This document shows, piece after piece, positions 26,453 to 34,755 of a stretch of 64,000 nucleotides of DNA. The stretch's first letter is position 1. Each line of letters begins with the position of its first letter. The stretch comes from Armatimonadota bacterium. GTDB taxonomy: Bacteria; Sysuimicrobiota; Sysuimicrobiia; Sysuimicrobiales; Kaftiobacteriaceae. Both the position numbers and the translations under genes were made by a program. Location: assembly GCA_031081675.1 (NCBI GenBank), contig JAVHLZ010000004.1:52311-116310 (forward strand), written 5' to 3'. The notes below the pieces were generated by a model. The model was given only the letters and a program-made list of their open reading frames with translations, searched no databases and had not been told where the DNA came from.

Positions 26453-27307
26453 GTGCGCGTGGCGATCCGTCCGGCTGCCCCCGACGACGTCCCGGTCCTG
26501 GTGGAGCTGTATGACCACGCCTACCGCGGCGGGTACTCGGCCTGCCTGGACCGCTACGGCCCCGCGCGCCCGCAGGACTTCTGGTGGCTGCAGGCCGAAA
26601 AGTCGGTGCACCTGATCGACATCGACCGCCGGCCCGCCGGCGTGATCGTCGTCGGGCAGGTCGCCCGCCAGGCGCTGGCCGAGGAGGTGCTGGTCCGTCC
26701 CCCCCACGACCTGGGCGGCGGCGAGGCCCGGACGCTGCTGCAGTCCATCTTCGACTTCCTGGTGGAGATGTTCCAGCGGGCGCGCCAGGACCGGCTGACG
26801 GTGCGGTGCGCGGAGGCCAACGCGTGGGCTCTGGCGCTGGTTCACCGGTTCGGGTTCACCCTGAGCAGCGCGCTGGTGGTGGCCCGCGGGATGGATCGGG
26901 GGCCGGCGGATCCCCCTCCCGGGTACACCGTGCGCCGGGCGGCGGCCGACGATGCCCGCGCCATCGCGCGGCTGCGCGACGACGTCTTTCCGGCGCTGAC
27001 GCTGCCCGCAGATCCGGGGCGCGGCGAGGTGTGGGCGGTGCTGGCGGAACGGCAGTCGGTGCCGGTGGGGATGGGTCTGCTGCGCGCCGACGGCCCGGTG
27101 GGTCGCTGGACGGTGGGCGTGCGCGAGGCCCACCGGCGGCGGGGGGTGGGCACCGCGCTGGCCCGCGAGGTGGCCGTCGTGGCCAGGGACCGCCGGCTGG
27201 TTCCCCTGACCACCTACTGGGCGCTGGACGCGGCCGCCTCCGGTTTCGTCCGCCATCTGGGAGCCTGCACCGAGCGCGTCTACCTGTACTTCGAGAGGCC
27301 CCTCTGA
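26453..27307 (+). CDS. tandem GNAT acetyltransferase-like protein
   Basis: 284 aa with two GNAT folds. The N-terminal half (1-150) starts IRPAAPDDVPVLVELYD but lacks the acetyl-CoA-binding Q/RxxGxG/A loop. The C-terminal half (about 155-284) has VGVREAHRRRGVGTALAREV, a good acetyl-CoA loop, so only this half is likely to be active. Target unknown. Next to rsfS it may act on a ribosomal or amine substrate, but this is a guess. Confidence 0.8.
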   Translation: MRVAIRPAAPDDVPVLVELYDHAYRGGYSACLDRYGPARPQDFWWLQAEKSVHLIDIDRRPAGVIVVGQVARQALAEEVLVRPPHDLGGGEARTLLQSIFDFLVEMFQRARQDRLTVRCAEANAWALALVHRFGFTLSSALVVARGMDRGPADPPPGYTVRRAAADDARAIARLRDDVFPALTLPADPGRGEVWAVLAERQSVPVGMGLLRADGPVGRWTVGVREAHRRRGVGTALAREVAVVARDRRLVPLTTYWALDAAASGFVRHLGACTERVYLYFERPL

Positions 27308-28599
27308 GTCCGTGGCATCGCGCCCCTCCGGCGGCCGGCCGTCCTCGTCCGGCGGCGTGGGCGGCGTATCGTCAGGTCCTGTCCATCCGCACCTATCCCG
27401 TCCTGGTCGTCGGGAGACTGGTGGACTGGCTGAGCGTGGAGGTCACCGCCCTGGCCGGGGTGTGGCTGGTCCTCCAGAGGGGTCGCTCGGCCGAAGCCGT
27501 GGGCGTCCTGCTTCTCGTCCGCGGCCTCGTGCGGGCGGCCGGGGCCCTGGTCGCCGGCCCCATCCTCGACCGGGTGGACCGCCGGACGGTCCTGGTGGGC
27601 ACCTGCGCCCTGCGGGCCGGGATCCTGGCGCTGCTCGGCACCCTGGCCTCCGGCGATGCCGTGAGCCTGCCGGGCATCTATGCCCTGCTGGGCGCCGACG
27701 CCCTGCTGGCGGCGTTCACCCTTCTCGGCCCGGAGATGCTGGCCGCGGCCTATGTGGGGCCCGAGCGCCTGACCACCGCCAACGCGCTGCTGGACCTGGC
27801 CAGCCAGATGGCCACGCTGACCGGGCCGGCCGCGGGAGGGCTGCTGGCGTCGGGGCTGGGAGCTCCCCGGACCCTGGAGGTGGCGGGGGCCCTGCTGATG
27901 GCCGGCGCGATCATCTTCCTCCGGCTGCCTCCCTCGCCAGCCCATGCCCGGGCAGCCGACTCCGGCGGCGGGCGCCACCTGATCGCCGGCATCGCCTACC
28001 TGGCCGGGCACCGGGGCCTGCGGTCGCTGACGGCGCTCACGTTTGCGTACAATTTTGCCTACGGGCCTCTGGAGGTCGCCCTGCCCGTGCTGGTCCGGGA
28101 CGTGCTGGGCTCCGGACCGCGGGCGCTGGGCGCCCTGTGGTCGGCGTTCGCGGCGGGCTGGATGGCCGGCGGCCTGCTGTGCGGTGCCATCCGCTGGGAG
28201 GGACGATCGTGGGCCGGGCTGGCCGCCAGCCCGCTCCTGTGGGGCATCCTGACCGTGGCCCTCCCGTGGGCCGGGGGCATATCCCCGGCGGCAGCGATGA
28301 TGGCCTCTGGCGGCGTGGTCTTTGCTCCCTATCCCATCCTGGCGCTGACCGCCCGCCAGAGGGCGACACCCGACCACCTGCGCGGTCGGGTGTTCTCCGC
28401 GTACGCCGCGGTGGTGGCTCTGGGCGTTCCCCTGGGCGCCGCGCTGGGCGGGTGGATGGTGTCGCGGGCCGGCGTGGCCGGCGGGGTGGTGGGGGCTAGC
28501 GCCCTCTCCGTCCTGCTGGGGGTGGCCGCCTGGAGGTGGCCGGCTCTGCGGGACCTGGACGCCGCCGACGGGAAGTCTAAACCTCCGCCCGGCGGGTAA
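27304..28599 (+). CDS. MFS-type transporter
   Basis: About 430-aa membrane protein of the MFS fold, similar in pattern to enterobactin-exporter-like MFS proteins (DRVDRRTVL loop between helices 2 and 3; 12 hydrophobic segments; LRGRVFSAYAAVVALGVPLG in the second half). The start is odd: upstream of helix 1 there is no ATG, GTG or TTG in frame. A CTG overlapping the previous stop (CTGA at 27304) gives a full first helix; the next option, GTG 27421, would cut into it. Substrate unknown. Confidence 0.75.
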   Translation: MSPWHRAPPAAGRPRPAAWAAYRQVLSIRTYPVLVVGRLVDWLSVEVTALAGVWLVLQRGRSAEAVGVLLLVRGLVRAAGALVAGPILDRVDRRTVLVGTCALRAGILALLGTLASGDAVSLPGIYALLGADALLAAFTLLGPEMLAAAYVGPERLTTANALLDLASQMATLTGPAAGGLLASGLGAPRTLEVAGALLMAGAIIFLRLPPSPAHARAADSGGGRHLIAGIAYLAGHRGLRSLTALTFAYNFAYGPLEVALPVLVRDVLGSGPRALGALWSAFAAGWMAGGLLCGAIRWEGRSWAGLAASPLLWGILTVALPWAGGISPAAAMMASGGVVFAPYPILALTARQRATPDHLRGRVFSAYAAVVALGVPLGAALGGWMVSRAGVAGGVVGASALSVLLGVAAWRWPALRDLDAADGKSKPPPGG

Positions 28600-28652
28600 G
28601 ACCGTCGTGCGGGAGGTTTGATGGCAGTTTCAGCGAATTCCGGGAGGGCACC

Positions 28653-29303
28653 GTGGCCGAGCGCGGGAAGGCGGGATCGGGGCGCAAGTTCAGCATCACC
28701 ATCCAGGTGCCCGAGGAAGTGGGCGCCGGCTGGCCGGACCGCGCCACCGCCGAGCGCCTGATCCACGAGGTCTACCAGGCCATGGGCGGTCAGGTCCCCG
28801 CCGCCCGGCCCGGACCCCGGTCGCGCGCGGCGGCGCTCCTCCTGGCGTTCGCCCTGGGCGCAGCCAGTGGCTACCTGGGCGCGGCAGGCCTTCCGCTTCT
28901 GCGGCCCCGCAGCGCGGGCCCATCCGCCGTCCAGCCGGCTCCGGCGCCTGCCGCCTCCGCACCGGAATCTCCCGCCCCCGCGGAGGCGTCGCCTCCCGCT
29001 GCGTCGGCGGAGGCGGAACCGACGTCCCCGCAGGCGCCGCCGGCGGAGCCGTCCGCCGCATCTCCGGCACCCGTCGCGCCCGCCGCCGAGTACCGGGTGC
29101 AGGCGGGGGCGTTCCGCCAGCGCGCGAACGCCGTGGCCCAGGTGGGACGCCTGGCGCGGGACGGTTTCCAGGCGGAGATCCGCCGCTCGGGGATCCTGTA
29201 CGTGGTGGTGGTCGGGCCGCCGCACTCCCGCGAGGACGCCGACCTGCTGGCGGCGCGGCTGCGGGAGCGCGGCTACGACGCCCTGGTCGTCCGCGCGCCT
29301 TAG
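28653..29303 (+). CDS. membrane-anchored SPOR-domain protein
   Basis: 216 aa from a GTG with GGGAGGG upstream. A cytoplasmic basic start, one transmembrane helix (about 50-72), a long Ala/Pro-rich linker (about 80-145) and a C-terminal SPOR domain (YRVQAGAFRQRANAVAQVGRL to YDALVV) that binds denuded glycan strands at division sites. This domain plan resembles FtsN-like proteins and sporulation SPOR proteins. A division role is inferred. Confidence 0.82.
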   Translation: MAERGKAGSGRKFSITIQVPEEVGAGWPDRATAERLIHEVYQAMGGQVPAARPGPRSRAAALLLAFALGAASGYLGAAGLPLLRPRSAGPSAVQPAPAPAASAPESPAPAEASPPAASAEAEPTSPQAPPAEPSAASPAPVAPAAEYRVQAGAFRQRANAVAQVGRLARDGFQAEIRRSGILYVVVVGPPHSREDADLLAARLRERGYDALVVRAP

Positions 29304-29387
29304 GACAGCAGGCCGGCGCGCGCCCCACGGCCGCCTCGACCCCGGCCGATGGATCTCCCCACGGATCACCGCGCTCCCGTGGCGTCG

Positions 29388-29417
29388 TTGACGGTGCGCG
29401 CCGGCTGCGGCTATAAT
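29388..29417 (+). promoter_or_regulatory. strong promoter for the T-box/tRNA-Ala/ilvE-leuS transcript
   Basis: TTGACG at 29388-29393 and a perfect TATAAT at 29412-29417, spacer 18 bases. Transcription should begin near 29424, about 40 bases before T-box stem I. Confidence 0.75.
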
Positions 29418-29640
29418 GGCGCTTAGCCTGCCGCCCCGCTGTGCGGGGCGGCCGCATAGACAGGCGACGACCGGAAGTAGTAGGCCGGCCTGCGGCCCAG
29501 CGAGCCGGCAGCCGATGAGACGCCGGCGCCGGACAGCCGGCCGAACTCGTCCGGGAGCCGCCCGCCGAACCCGAGACCGGCGTGTGTCGGTTGTCGGCGT
29601 AGGTCGGGCCGGGAGGCCGCACGAGACGCGGCAGGGAGAG

Positions 29641-29735
29641 GACAGCCGGGGGCCTGTAGCTCAGCGGGAGAGCGCCCGCTTGGCGTGCGGGAGGTCGCGG
29701 GTTCAATTCCCGCCAGGTCCACCATCGGGGCTGTC
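29641..29735 (+). other. 7-bp inverted flanks around the embedded tRNA
   Basis: GACAGCC at 29641-29647 and GGCTGTC at 29729-29735 are perfect complements immediately outside the tRNA. In the transcript the cloverleaf would sit on top of this 7-bp helix, so that stem III and the antiterminator are brought together as if the tRNA were an extra structural domain. Confidence 0.7.
29650..29724 (+). tRNA. tRNA-Ala(GGC)
   Basis: A full 75-nt cloverleaf including an encoded CCA. Acceptor stem GGGCCTG/CAGGTCC contains the G3:U70 wobble that defines alanine tRNAs. The D arm is GCTC/GAGC, the anticodon stem CCCGC/GCGGG with loop TTGGCGT (anticodon GGC), and the T arm GCGGG/CCCGC with loop TTCAATT. The discriminator base is A. 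It reads GCC/GCU codons. It lies inside the T-box leader of ilvE-leuS with no terminator of its own. Confidence 0.95.
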
Positions 29736-29757
29736 AACCGGGGTGGTACCACGGAGG

Positions 29758-29791
29758 CCGCCTTCGTCCCCGAGACGGAGGCGGGTTTTTT
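29758..29791 (+). terminator. intrinsic terminator of the ilvE-leuS T-box
   Basis: An 11-bp hairpin, CCGCCTTCGTC (29758-29768) with GACGGAGGCGG (29774-29784), loop CCCGA, followed by G and six T (29786-29791). It directly follows the T-box sequence, whose antiterminator helix would compete with the terminator's 5' arm. Confidence 0.9.
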
Positions 29792-29836
29792 GTTGCGGCC
29801 GCCGGAGGCGAGCCGGCGGGCCGGGGGAGGCGGGAA

Positions 29837-30778
29837 ATGACGCCCGGCAGGATGGTGTGGTGTGACGGACGCCTGGTGCCCACCGAGCAGGCGACGGTGT
29901 CGGTCCTGGCCCACGCGCTGCACTACGGCAGCAGCGTCTTTGAGGGCATCCGGGCCTACCGCACCCCGCGGGGTCCGGCGGTCTTCTGCCTGGGGCCGCA
30001 CCTGGCGCGGCTGCGGGACAGCTGCCGCATCTTCCGCATGGAGCTGCCGTACACCGCCGAGCAGCTGGAGGACGCCGTGGTCCAGACGGTGCGGGCCAGC
30101 GGGTTCGACTCCTGTTACATCCGGCCCATCGTCTTCCGGGGGGCGGGCTCGTTCAGCCTGGACCCGCGCCGGTCGCCCCTGCACGTGGCCGTCATCGTGG
30201 TGGAGTGGGGCCGGTACCTGGGCGCCGACGCCATCGAGCAGGGCGTGGACGTGATGGTCAGCTCCTGGAGGCGCCTCGCGCCCGGCACGGGGACGCCCAT
30301 GGGGAAGATCGGCGGCCAGTACGTCACCTCCCAGTTCATCACCATGGAGGCGGCCGACCTGGGGTATGCCGAGGGGATCGCCCTGGACAGCGCCGGATTC
30401 GTCAGCGAGGGCAGCGGGGAGAACATCTTCGTGGTGAAGGACGGGGTGGTGTACACGCCGCCGCTGACCAGCGCGATCCTGCCCGGGGTCACCCGGGGAG
30501 TGGTGATGACCTTGTGCGCCGACCTGGGCATTCCGGTGCGGGAGGCGCCCCTGCTGCGGGACTTCCTGTACGTGGCCGATGAGATCTTCTTCACCGGCAC
30601 CGCGGCGGAAATCACCCCCGTCCGCTCGGTGGACCGCATTCCCGTCGGCGCCGGGCGCGGGCCCGTGACCCGGCGGTTGCAGGAGGAGTTTTTCGGCATC
30701 ACCGACGGCCGCGTGCCCGACCGGCACGGCTGGCTGACATACGTCCAGGCCGCCCGCCCGGCGGCGGAGGCGCGGTGA
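29837..30778 (+). CDS. ilvE: branched-chain amino acid aminotransferase
   Basis: 313-aa class IV PLP aminotransferase that makes Leu, Ile and Val from their keto acids. HALHYGSSVFEGIRAYRTP is the family start; PMGKIGGQYVTSQF includes the PLP-binding lysine (about K155); GSGENIFVVKDG and ILPGVTR are conserved. A leucine T-box lies upstream and leuS 4 bases downstream, so leucine starvation would raise both synthesis and charging. Confidence 0.94.
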   Translation: MTPGRMVWCDGRLVPTEQATVSVLAHALHYGSSVFEGIRAYRTPRGPAVFCLGPHLARLRDSCRIFRMELPYTAEQLEDAVVQTVRASGFDSCYIRPIVFRGAGSFSLDPRRSPLHVAVIVVEWGRYLGADAIEQGVDVMVSSWRRLAPGTGTPMGKIGGQYVTSQFITMEAADLGYAEGIALDSAGFVSEGSGENIFVVKDGVVYTPPLTSAILPGVTRGVVMTLCADLGIPVREAPLLRDFLYVADEIFFTGTAAEITPVRSVDRIPVGAGRGPVTRRLQEEFFGITDGRVPDRHGWLTYVQAARPAAEAR

Positions 30779-30782
30779 TCCC

Positions 30783-33263
30783 ATGGACCGCTACGACCCG
30801 ACCCGCATTGAAGCCAAGTGGCAGGCCCGCTGGGAGGCCGATCGCCTGTACGAGGCGAAGGACTTCGACCCCCGCCCCAAGTTCTACTTCCTGACCATGT
30901 TCCCGTACCCGTCGGGGGACCTGCACATCGGACACTGGTACGCCATGGCGCCCAGCGACGCGGGAGCGCGCTTCCGGCGCATGCAGGGGTACAATGTGAT
31001 GTTCCCCATCGGCTTCGACGCCTTCGGCCTGCCCGCCGAGAACGCCGCCATCCAGCACGGGATCCACCCCTACCGCTGGACGATGGACAACATCGCCCGC
31101 ATGCGCGTCCAGCTGCGATCCATGGGCGCCATGTGGGACTGGTCCCGGGAGATCATCACCTGCGATCCGGAGTACTACCGGTGGAACCAGTGGTTCTTCC
31201 TGAAGATGTACGAGCGCGGGCTGGCCTACCGGGCCCTGGCGCCGGTGGACTGGTGTCCCCAGGACAACACCACCCTGGCCCGGGAGCAGGTGGTGGGCGA
31301 GGAGCGCGTGTGCGAGCGGTGCGGGACGCCGGTGGTCAAGAAGACCCTGGAGCAGTGGTTCCTGCGGATCACCGCCTACGCCGAAGAGCTGCTGGACTTT
31401 TCGGGGATCGACTGGCCCGAGCGGGTGCGGGTCCTGCAGGAGAACTGGATCGGCCGCAGCCGGGGCGTGGAGTTCGACCTGCCGGTACAGGGACACCCGG
31501 GAGTGTCGTTCCGGGTGTTCACCACGCGGCCCGACACGGTGTACGGCATGACCTTCGCGGTCCTGGCGCCCGAACACCCGCTGGTGGACGTGCTGACGAC
31601 CCCCGATCGCCGGGCGGAGGTGGAGGCGTACAAGTACAAGGCGGCCCGGGAGTCGGACATCGAGCGGCTGTCCACCGAGCGGGAGAGGGACGGCGTCTTC
31701 ATCGGGGCGTACGCCATCAACCCGATGAACGGGGAGCCGGTCCCCATCTTCATCGCCGACTACGTGCTGCTGACCTACGGCACCGGCGCCATCCAGGGGG
31801 TGCCCGCCCACGACCAGCGGGACTTCGAATTCGCCCGGCGCTACGGTCTGCCCATCCGGGTCGTGGTGGCTCCTCCCGGGTGGACCGGCGCGCCCCTGCC
31901 GGAGGCCTACCTGGACGAGGGGACGATGGTGAACTCGGGGCCGTTTGACGGCCTGCCCTCCCGGGAGGGGTGGGAGCGGATCGCCGAGTACATGGAGCAG
32001 CGGGGCATCGGCCGCCGGGCCGTGCACTACCGCCTGCACGACTGGCTGATCAGCCGGCAGCGGTACTGGGGTACGCCCATTCCCATCATCTACTGCGGTC
32101 ACTGCGGGACCGTGCCGGTCCCCGAACGCGACCTGCCGGTGCTGCTGCCCATGGATGCCCAGTTCCTGCCCACGGGCGAGTCCCCCCTGAAGTACCATGA
32201 GGGGTTCCGGCGGACCCGCTGCCCCCGGTGCGGGCGGGAGGCCGAGCGGGAGACGGACACCATGGACACCTTCGTGGACTCCTCGTGGTACCAGTACCGC
32301 TACGTGAGCCCCCACTACCGGGAGGGCCCGTTCGACCCGCGGGCGGGGGCCTACTGGCTGCCCGTGGACCAGTACACCGGCGGCGTGGAGCACGCCGTCA
32401 TGCACCTGCTGTACACGCGCTTTTGGACCAAGGTCATGCGCGACCTGGGGCTGGTCGCCTTCGGCGAGCCGATGCTGCGCCTGTTCAACCAGGGCGTGAT
32501 CCTGGGCGAAGACGGGGAGAAGATGAGCAAGTCCCGGGGCAACGTGGTGAACCCCGACGACTTCGTGCGCGCCGTGGGCGCCGACACGGTGCGGGCGTAC
32601 CTGATGTTCATCGGTCCCTGGGAGGGCGGCGGTCCCTGGAACAGCCGCGGCATCGACGGCGTGCACCGGTTCCTGCACCGGGTGTGGAACCTGGTGGTCG
32701 GCACCGAGGGGAACGCGGGGACGCGCGAACCGGGGAAGGGGGACGCGGAGCCCGGATCCCGGACTGCGGACTCGGACCTGGCGCAGCTGCGCCACTGGAC
32801 CCACCGGACCATCAAGAAGGTGACCGAGGACCTGGAGGGCTTCCACTTCAACACGGCCCTGGCCGCCCTCATGGAGTTTACCAACTACCTGTACCGGGTC
32901 CGGTCCCGCCACGCGGGAACGCCCGCCTGGCGGGAGGCGATCCGCGCCCTGGTCCTGATGCTGGCCCCCATGACGCCCCACATCGCCGAAGAACTGTGGG
33001 AGCGGTTGGGCGAGCCCTACAGCGTCCACACCCAGTCCTGGCCGGCCTACGATCCCGAGCTGGCGCGGGCCGCAACCATCACCCTGGTCCTGCAGGTGGA
33101 CGGGAAGGTCCGGGACCGGGTGGAGGTGCCCGCCGACCTCACCGAGGCCCAGGCCCGGGAGCTGGCCCTGAGCAACGAGAAGGTCCGCCGCTTCCTGGAC
33201 GGACGGGAGGTGGCCGACGTCATCGTCGTTCCCGGCCGGCTGGTGAACGTCGTGACCCGCTGA
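30783..33263 (+). CDS. leuS: leucyl-tRNA synthetase
   Basis: 826-aa class I synthetase. HIGH motif is LHIGHW (about 46-51); the zinc regions include CERCGTPV and CGHCGTVPV; the CP1 editing domain has TTRPDTVYGMTF; KMSKS is GEKMSKSRGNVVNPDDF. The C-terminal part has the anticodon-binding helices and leucine-specific domain. Between the catalytic core and anticodon domain (about residues 640-665) is a Gly/Arg/Pro/Asp-rich stretch whose DNA resembles intergenic repeats. Co-transcribed with ilvE. The stop lies 5 bases from the stop of the converging rseB-like gene. Confidence 0.95.
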   Translation: MDRYDPTRIEAKWQARWEADRLYEAKDFDPRPKFYFLTMFPYPSGDLHIGHWYAMAPSDAGARFRRMQGYNVMFPIGFDAFGLPAENAAIQHGIHPYRWTMDNIARMRVQLRSMGAMWDWSREIITCDPEYYRWNQWFFLKMYERGLAYRALAPVDWCPQDNTTLAREQVVGEERVCERCGTPVVKKTLEQWFLRITAYAEELLDFSGIDWPERVRVLQENWIGRSRGVEFDLPVQGHPGVSFRVFTTRPDTVYGMTFAVLAPEHPLVDVLTTPDRRAEVEAYKYKAARESDIERLSTERERDGVFIGAYAINPMNGEPVPIFIADYVLLTYGTGAIQGVPAHDQRDFEFARRYGLPIRVVVAPPGWTGAPLPEAYLDEGTMVNSGPFDGLPSREGWERIAEYMEQRGIGRRAVHYRLHDWLISRQRYWGTPIPIIYCGHCGTVPVPERDLPVLLPMDAQFLPTGESPLKYHEGFRRTRCPRCGREAERETDTMDTFVDSSWYQYRYVSPHYREGPFDPRAGAYWLPVDQYTGGVEHAVMHLLYTRFWTKVMRDLGLVAFGEPMLRLFNQGVILGEDGEKMSKSRGNVVNPDDFVRAVGADTVRAYLMFIGPWEGGGPWNSRGIDGVHRFLHRVWNLVVGTEGNAGTREPGKGDAEPGSRTADSDLAQLRHWTHRTIKKVTEDLEGFHFNTALAALMEFTNYLYRVRSRHAGTPAWREAIRALVLMLAPMTPHIAEELWERLGEPYSVHTQSWPAYDPELARAATITLVLQVDGKVRDRVEVPADLTEAQARELALSNEKVRRFLDGREVADVIVVPGRLVNVVTR
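32712..32772. repeat. intergenic-type repeat inside leuS
   Basis: Within leuS the DNA contains GGGAACGCGGGGACGCG (near 32711) and GGATCCCGGACTGCGGACTC (32754-32773). The first resembles the inverted-repeat arm GCGGGAACGCGGGAGG before livF; the second shares the GATCCCGGA core of repeats at 37435-37462 and 43826-43873. The encoded residues (about 644-663) are low complexity and lie in a linker. Confidence 0.5.
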
Positions 33264-33268
33264 GGACC

Positions 33269-34282
33269 TCAGGGCGCCAGCGCTTCCGCCACCACCGCGA
33301 GGGCGTCTGCGGGCAGGCTGCCTGCCACGGCCGCGGTGGTGGCGCCGGCCTGCCACAGGAGGACCCGGAAGTACCCCACGTCCACGATCCGCCCCATCCG
33401 GCCGGCGACCGGGTGTGGGGCGCCCACCTGCGGCACCGGCCACCGCGCCGCGGGCGCCAGGAACACGGTCAGCGCCCGCGCGCCGTCCGAATAGACGGCG
33501 GAGGCGAGGGTCAGAGCCCCCCGCCGCGCCACCGACCCGGCCCGGAACCGGTAGCCCCACGGCAACGCGGCCGGGACGGCGCGGGAGAGTCCCGCCTGGC
33601 GCGCCAGGGCGTCCGGACTGGCGACCGGGTCCCCGGACACGTACAGGGGGAGGATCCGCGCTCCGGCCGGCGGCGTGAACCGGAACAGCGCCGTGGGGAC
33701 GTTCAGGCCGAAGCCGATGCGGGTGAAGAAGCTGGTGAAGACCACTTGGCCGGCAACATCGCGCTCCTCGGTGCGCAGGACGACCCCGGTGGCCTCGTCC
33801 ACCCAGTACCGTCGGCTGGCTCCCCCCTCCCGGGGCTCCAGGGCCACCACGATCGCGGGCCGGCCGATGACCTCCTCCCGACCCAAGACCGCCACCAGGG
33901 ACGCCCGCCGGATGTCCGCCACGGATGGCGAGAAGGCCGGGCGCGCGAAGGACGGGTTCTGGATGACCAGGTGGTGGGCGGGTTCATACTGCCAGGCCAC
34001 GGCGCCGTCGTCGACCACCAGGCGTCCCGCCAGCCCGTCGGGGGAAAGGAACTCCAGCCGCAGCCGGCCCAGCCGCTTGTACGCCTCCAGCACGGTCACC
34101 GTCTCGGCCCGCGGCCCGCGCACGGCGGTCATCACCTTGGTGCCCTCGTAGTCGATCACGCCGGGGGCGGCCAGCATGGCCTCCAGTACCCGGTCCGCCG
34201 ACGGGAGCGGGGAGGCCGCGGATGCGGCAGCGAGGACCGCCCCCGCCAGCGTCGCAGCCATTGCCCCGGCGATCTTCCTCAT
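33269..34282 (-). CDS. MucB/RseB-like sigma-factor regulatory protein
   Basis: 337-aa exported protein with an N-terminal signal (MRKIAGAMAATLAGAVLAAASA). The first 190 residues resemble the LolA-like fold of RseB (YEGTKVMTAV..., RLRLEFLSPDGLAGRLVVDDG, YWVDEATGVVLRTEERD); the rest resembles the RseB C-terminal domain. RseB binds the periplasmic part of the anti-sigma factor and senses envelope damage. ATGA overlap with the anti-sigma gene supports this. Confidence 0.78.
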   Translation of the reverse strand: MRKIAGAMAATLAGAVLAAASAASPLPSADRVLEAMLAAPGVIDYEGTKVMTAVRGPRAETVTVLEAYKRLGRLRLEFLSPDGLAGRLVVDDGAVAWQYEPAHHLVIQNPSFARPAFSPSVADIRRASLVAVLGREEVIGRPAIVVALEPREGGASRRYWVDEATGVVLRTEERDVAGQVVFTSFFTRIGFGLNVPTALFRFTPPAGARILPLYVSGDPVASPDALARQAGLSRAVPAALPWGYRFRAGSVARRGALTLASAVYSDGARALTVFLAPAARWPVPQVGAPHPVAGRMGRIVDVGYFRVLLWQAGATTAAVAGSLPADALAVVAEALAP

Positions 34283-34755
34283 CGGCGCTCGTCCTCCCCG
34301 CGCCCCGCGCCCGCCAGAGCCGCGCTCGCATCGCTGATCAGCAGCCCCAGGTACGCCCGGTCGGCAAACGGGTCGGAGGCCGCCGCCAGCGCGTGCTCCC
34401 GCACCACCACGTCCACGCCGGCCCCGGCGGCGCGCAGGCGGTCGAGCCGACCGCGCACCGCGGGCAGGGCCAGCAGCACGATCACCGCCGCCGCGACCGC
34501 CGCCAGCGCGATGCGCGCCGTGGCGGGCCACCGGCGTCCGGCGCGGCCGCGCCGTCCCCACACCGCCGCCAGGTCCGCGGGTGCCCGGGGTTCGGGCAAC
34601 CGGCGGAGGATCGCCCGCACGGCCTGCAGGCGTCGGAGCTCCTCCTGGCAGGCATCGCACCCGGCGAGGTGCTCCCGGACCTCCTGCTCGTCGTCCGGAG
34701 GAAGCTCGCGGTCCAGGTAGGCCGACAGCTGGCGGACCAGCCGGGAGTGGGTCAC
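34279..34755 (-). CDS. zinc-finger anti-sigma factor
   Basis: 158 aa with an N-terminal anti-sigma domain carrying the zinc motif HLAGCDAC (Hx3Cx2C, about 29-36), one transmembrane helix (about 80-99) and a C-terminal outside domain of 60 residues. GTG start overlaps the sigma factor stop. It should hold the ECF sigma factor until released by envelope signals, with the RseB-like protein as sensor. Confidence 0.88.
   Translation of the reverse strand: MTHSRLVRQLSAYLDRELPPDDEQEVREHLAGCDACQEELRRLQAVRAILRRLPEPRAPADLAAVWGRRGRAGRRWPATARIALAAVAAAVIVLLALPAVRGRLDRLRAAGAGVDVVVREHALAAASDPFADRAYLGLLISDASAALAGAGRGEDERR

Larger units (their letters stand above)
29463..29757 (+). promoter_or_regulatory. 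leucine T-box leader interrupted by a tRNA-Ala gene
   Basis: A class I T-box riboswitch upstream of ilvE-leuS. Stem I runs 29463-29562. Its base pairs GGCG/CGCC and CCGG/CCGG enclose a specifier loop of AAGTAGTA (29475-29482) opposite GAACTCGT, with CTC (Leu) at 29546-29548 as the specifier codon. The helix above is GGCCGG/CCGGCC, and the distal part has AGCGAG and GATG elements. Stem II (CGCCGA/TCGGCG, 29563-29599) and a stem III hairpin (GCCGC/GCGGC, 29616-29632) follow. The antiterminator T-box GGGGTGGTACCACGG is at 29740-29754. Between stem III and the antiterminator lies a complete tRNA-Ala. Uncharged tRNA-Leu should favour readthrough into ilvE and leuS. Confidence 0.85.
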
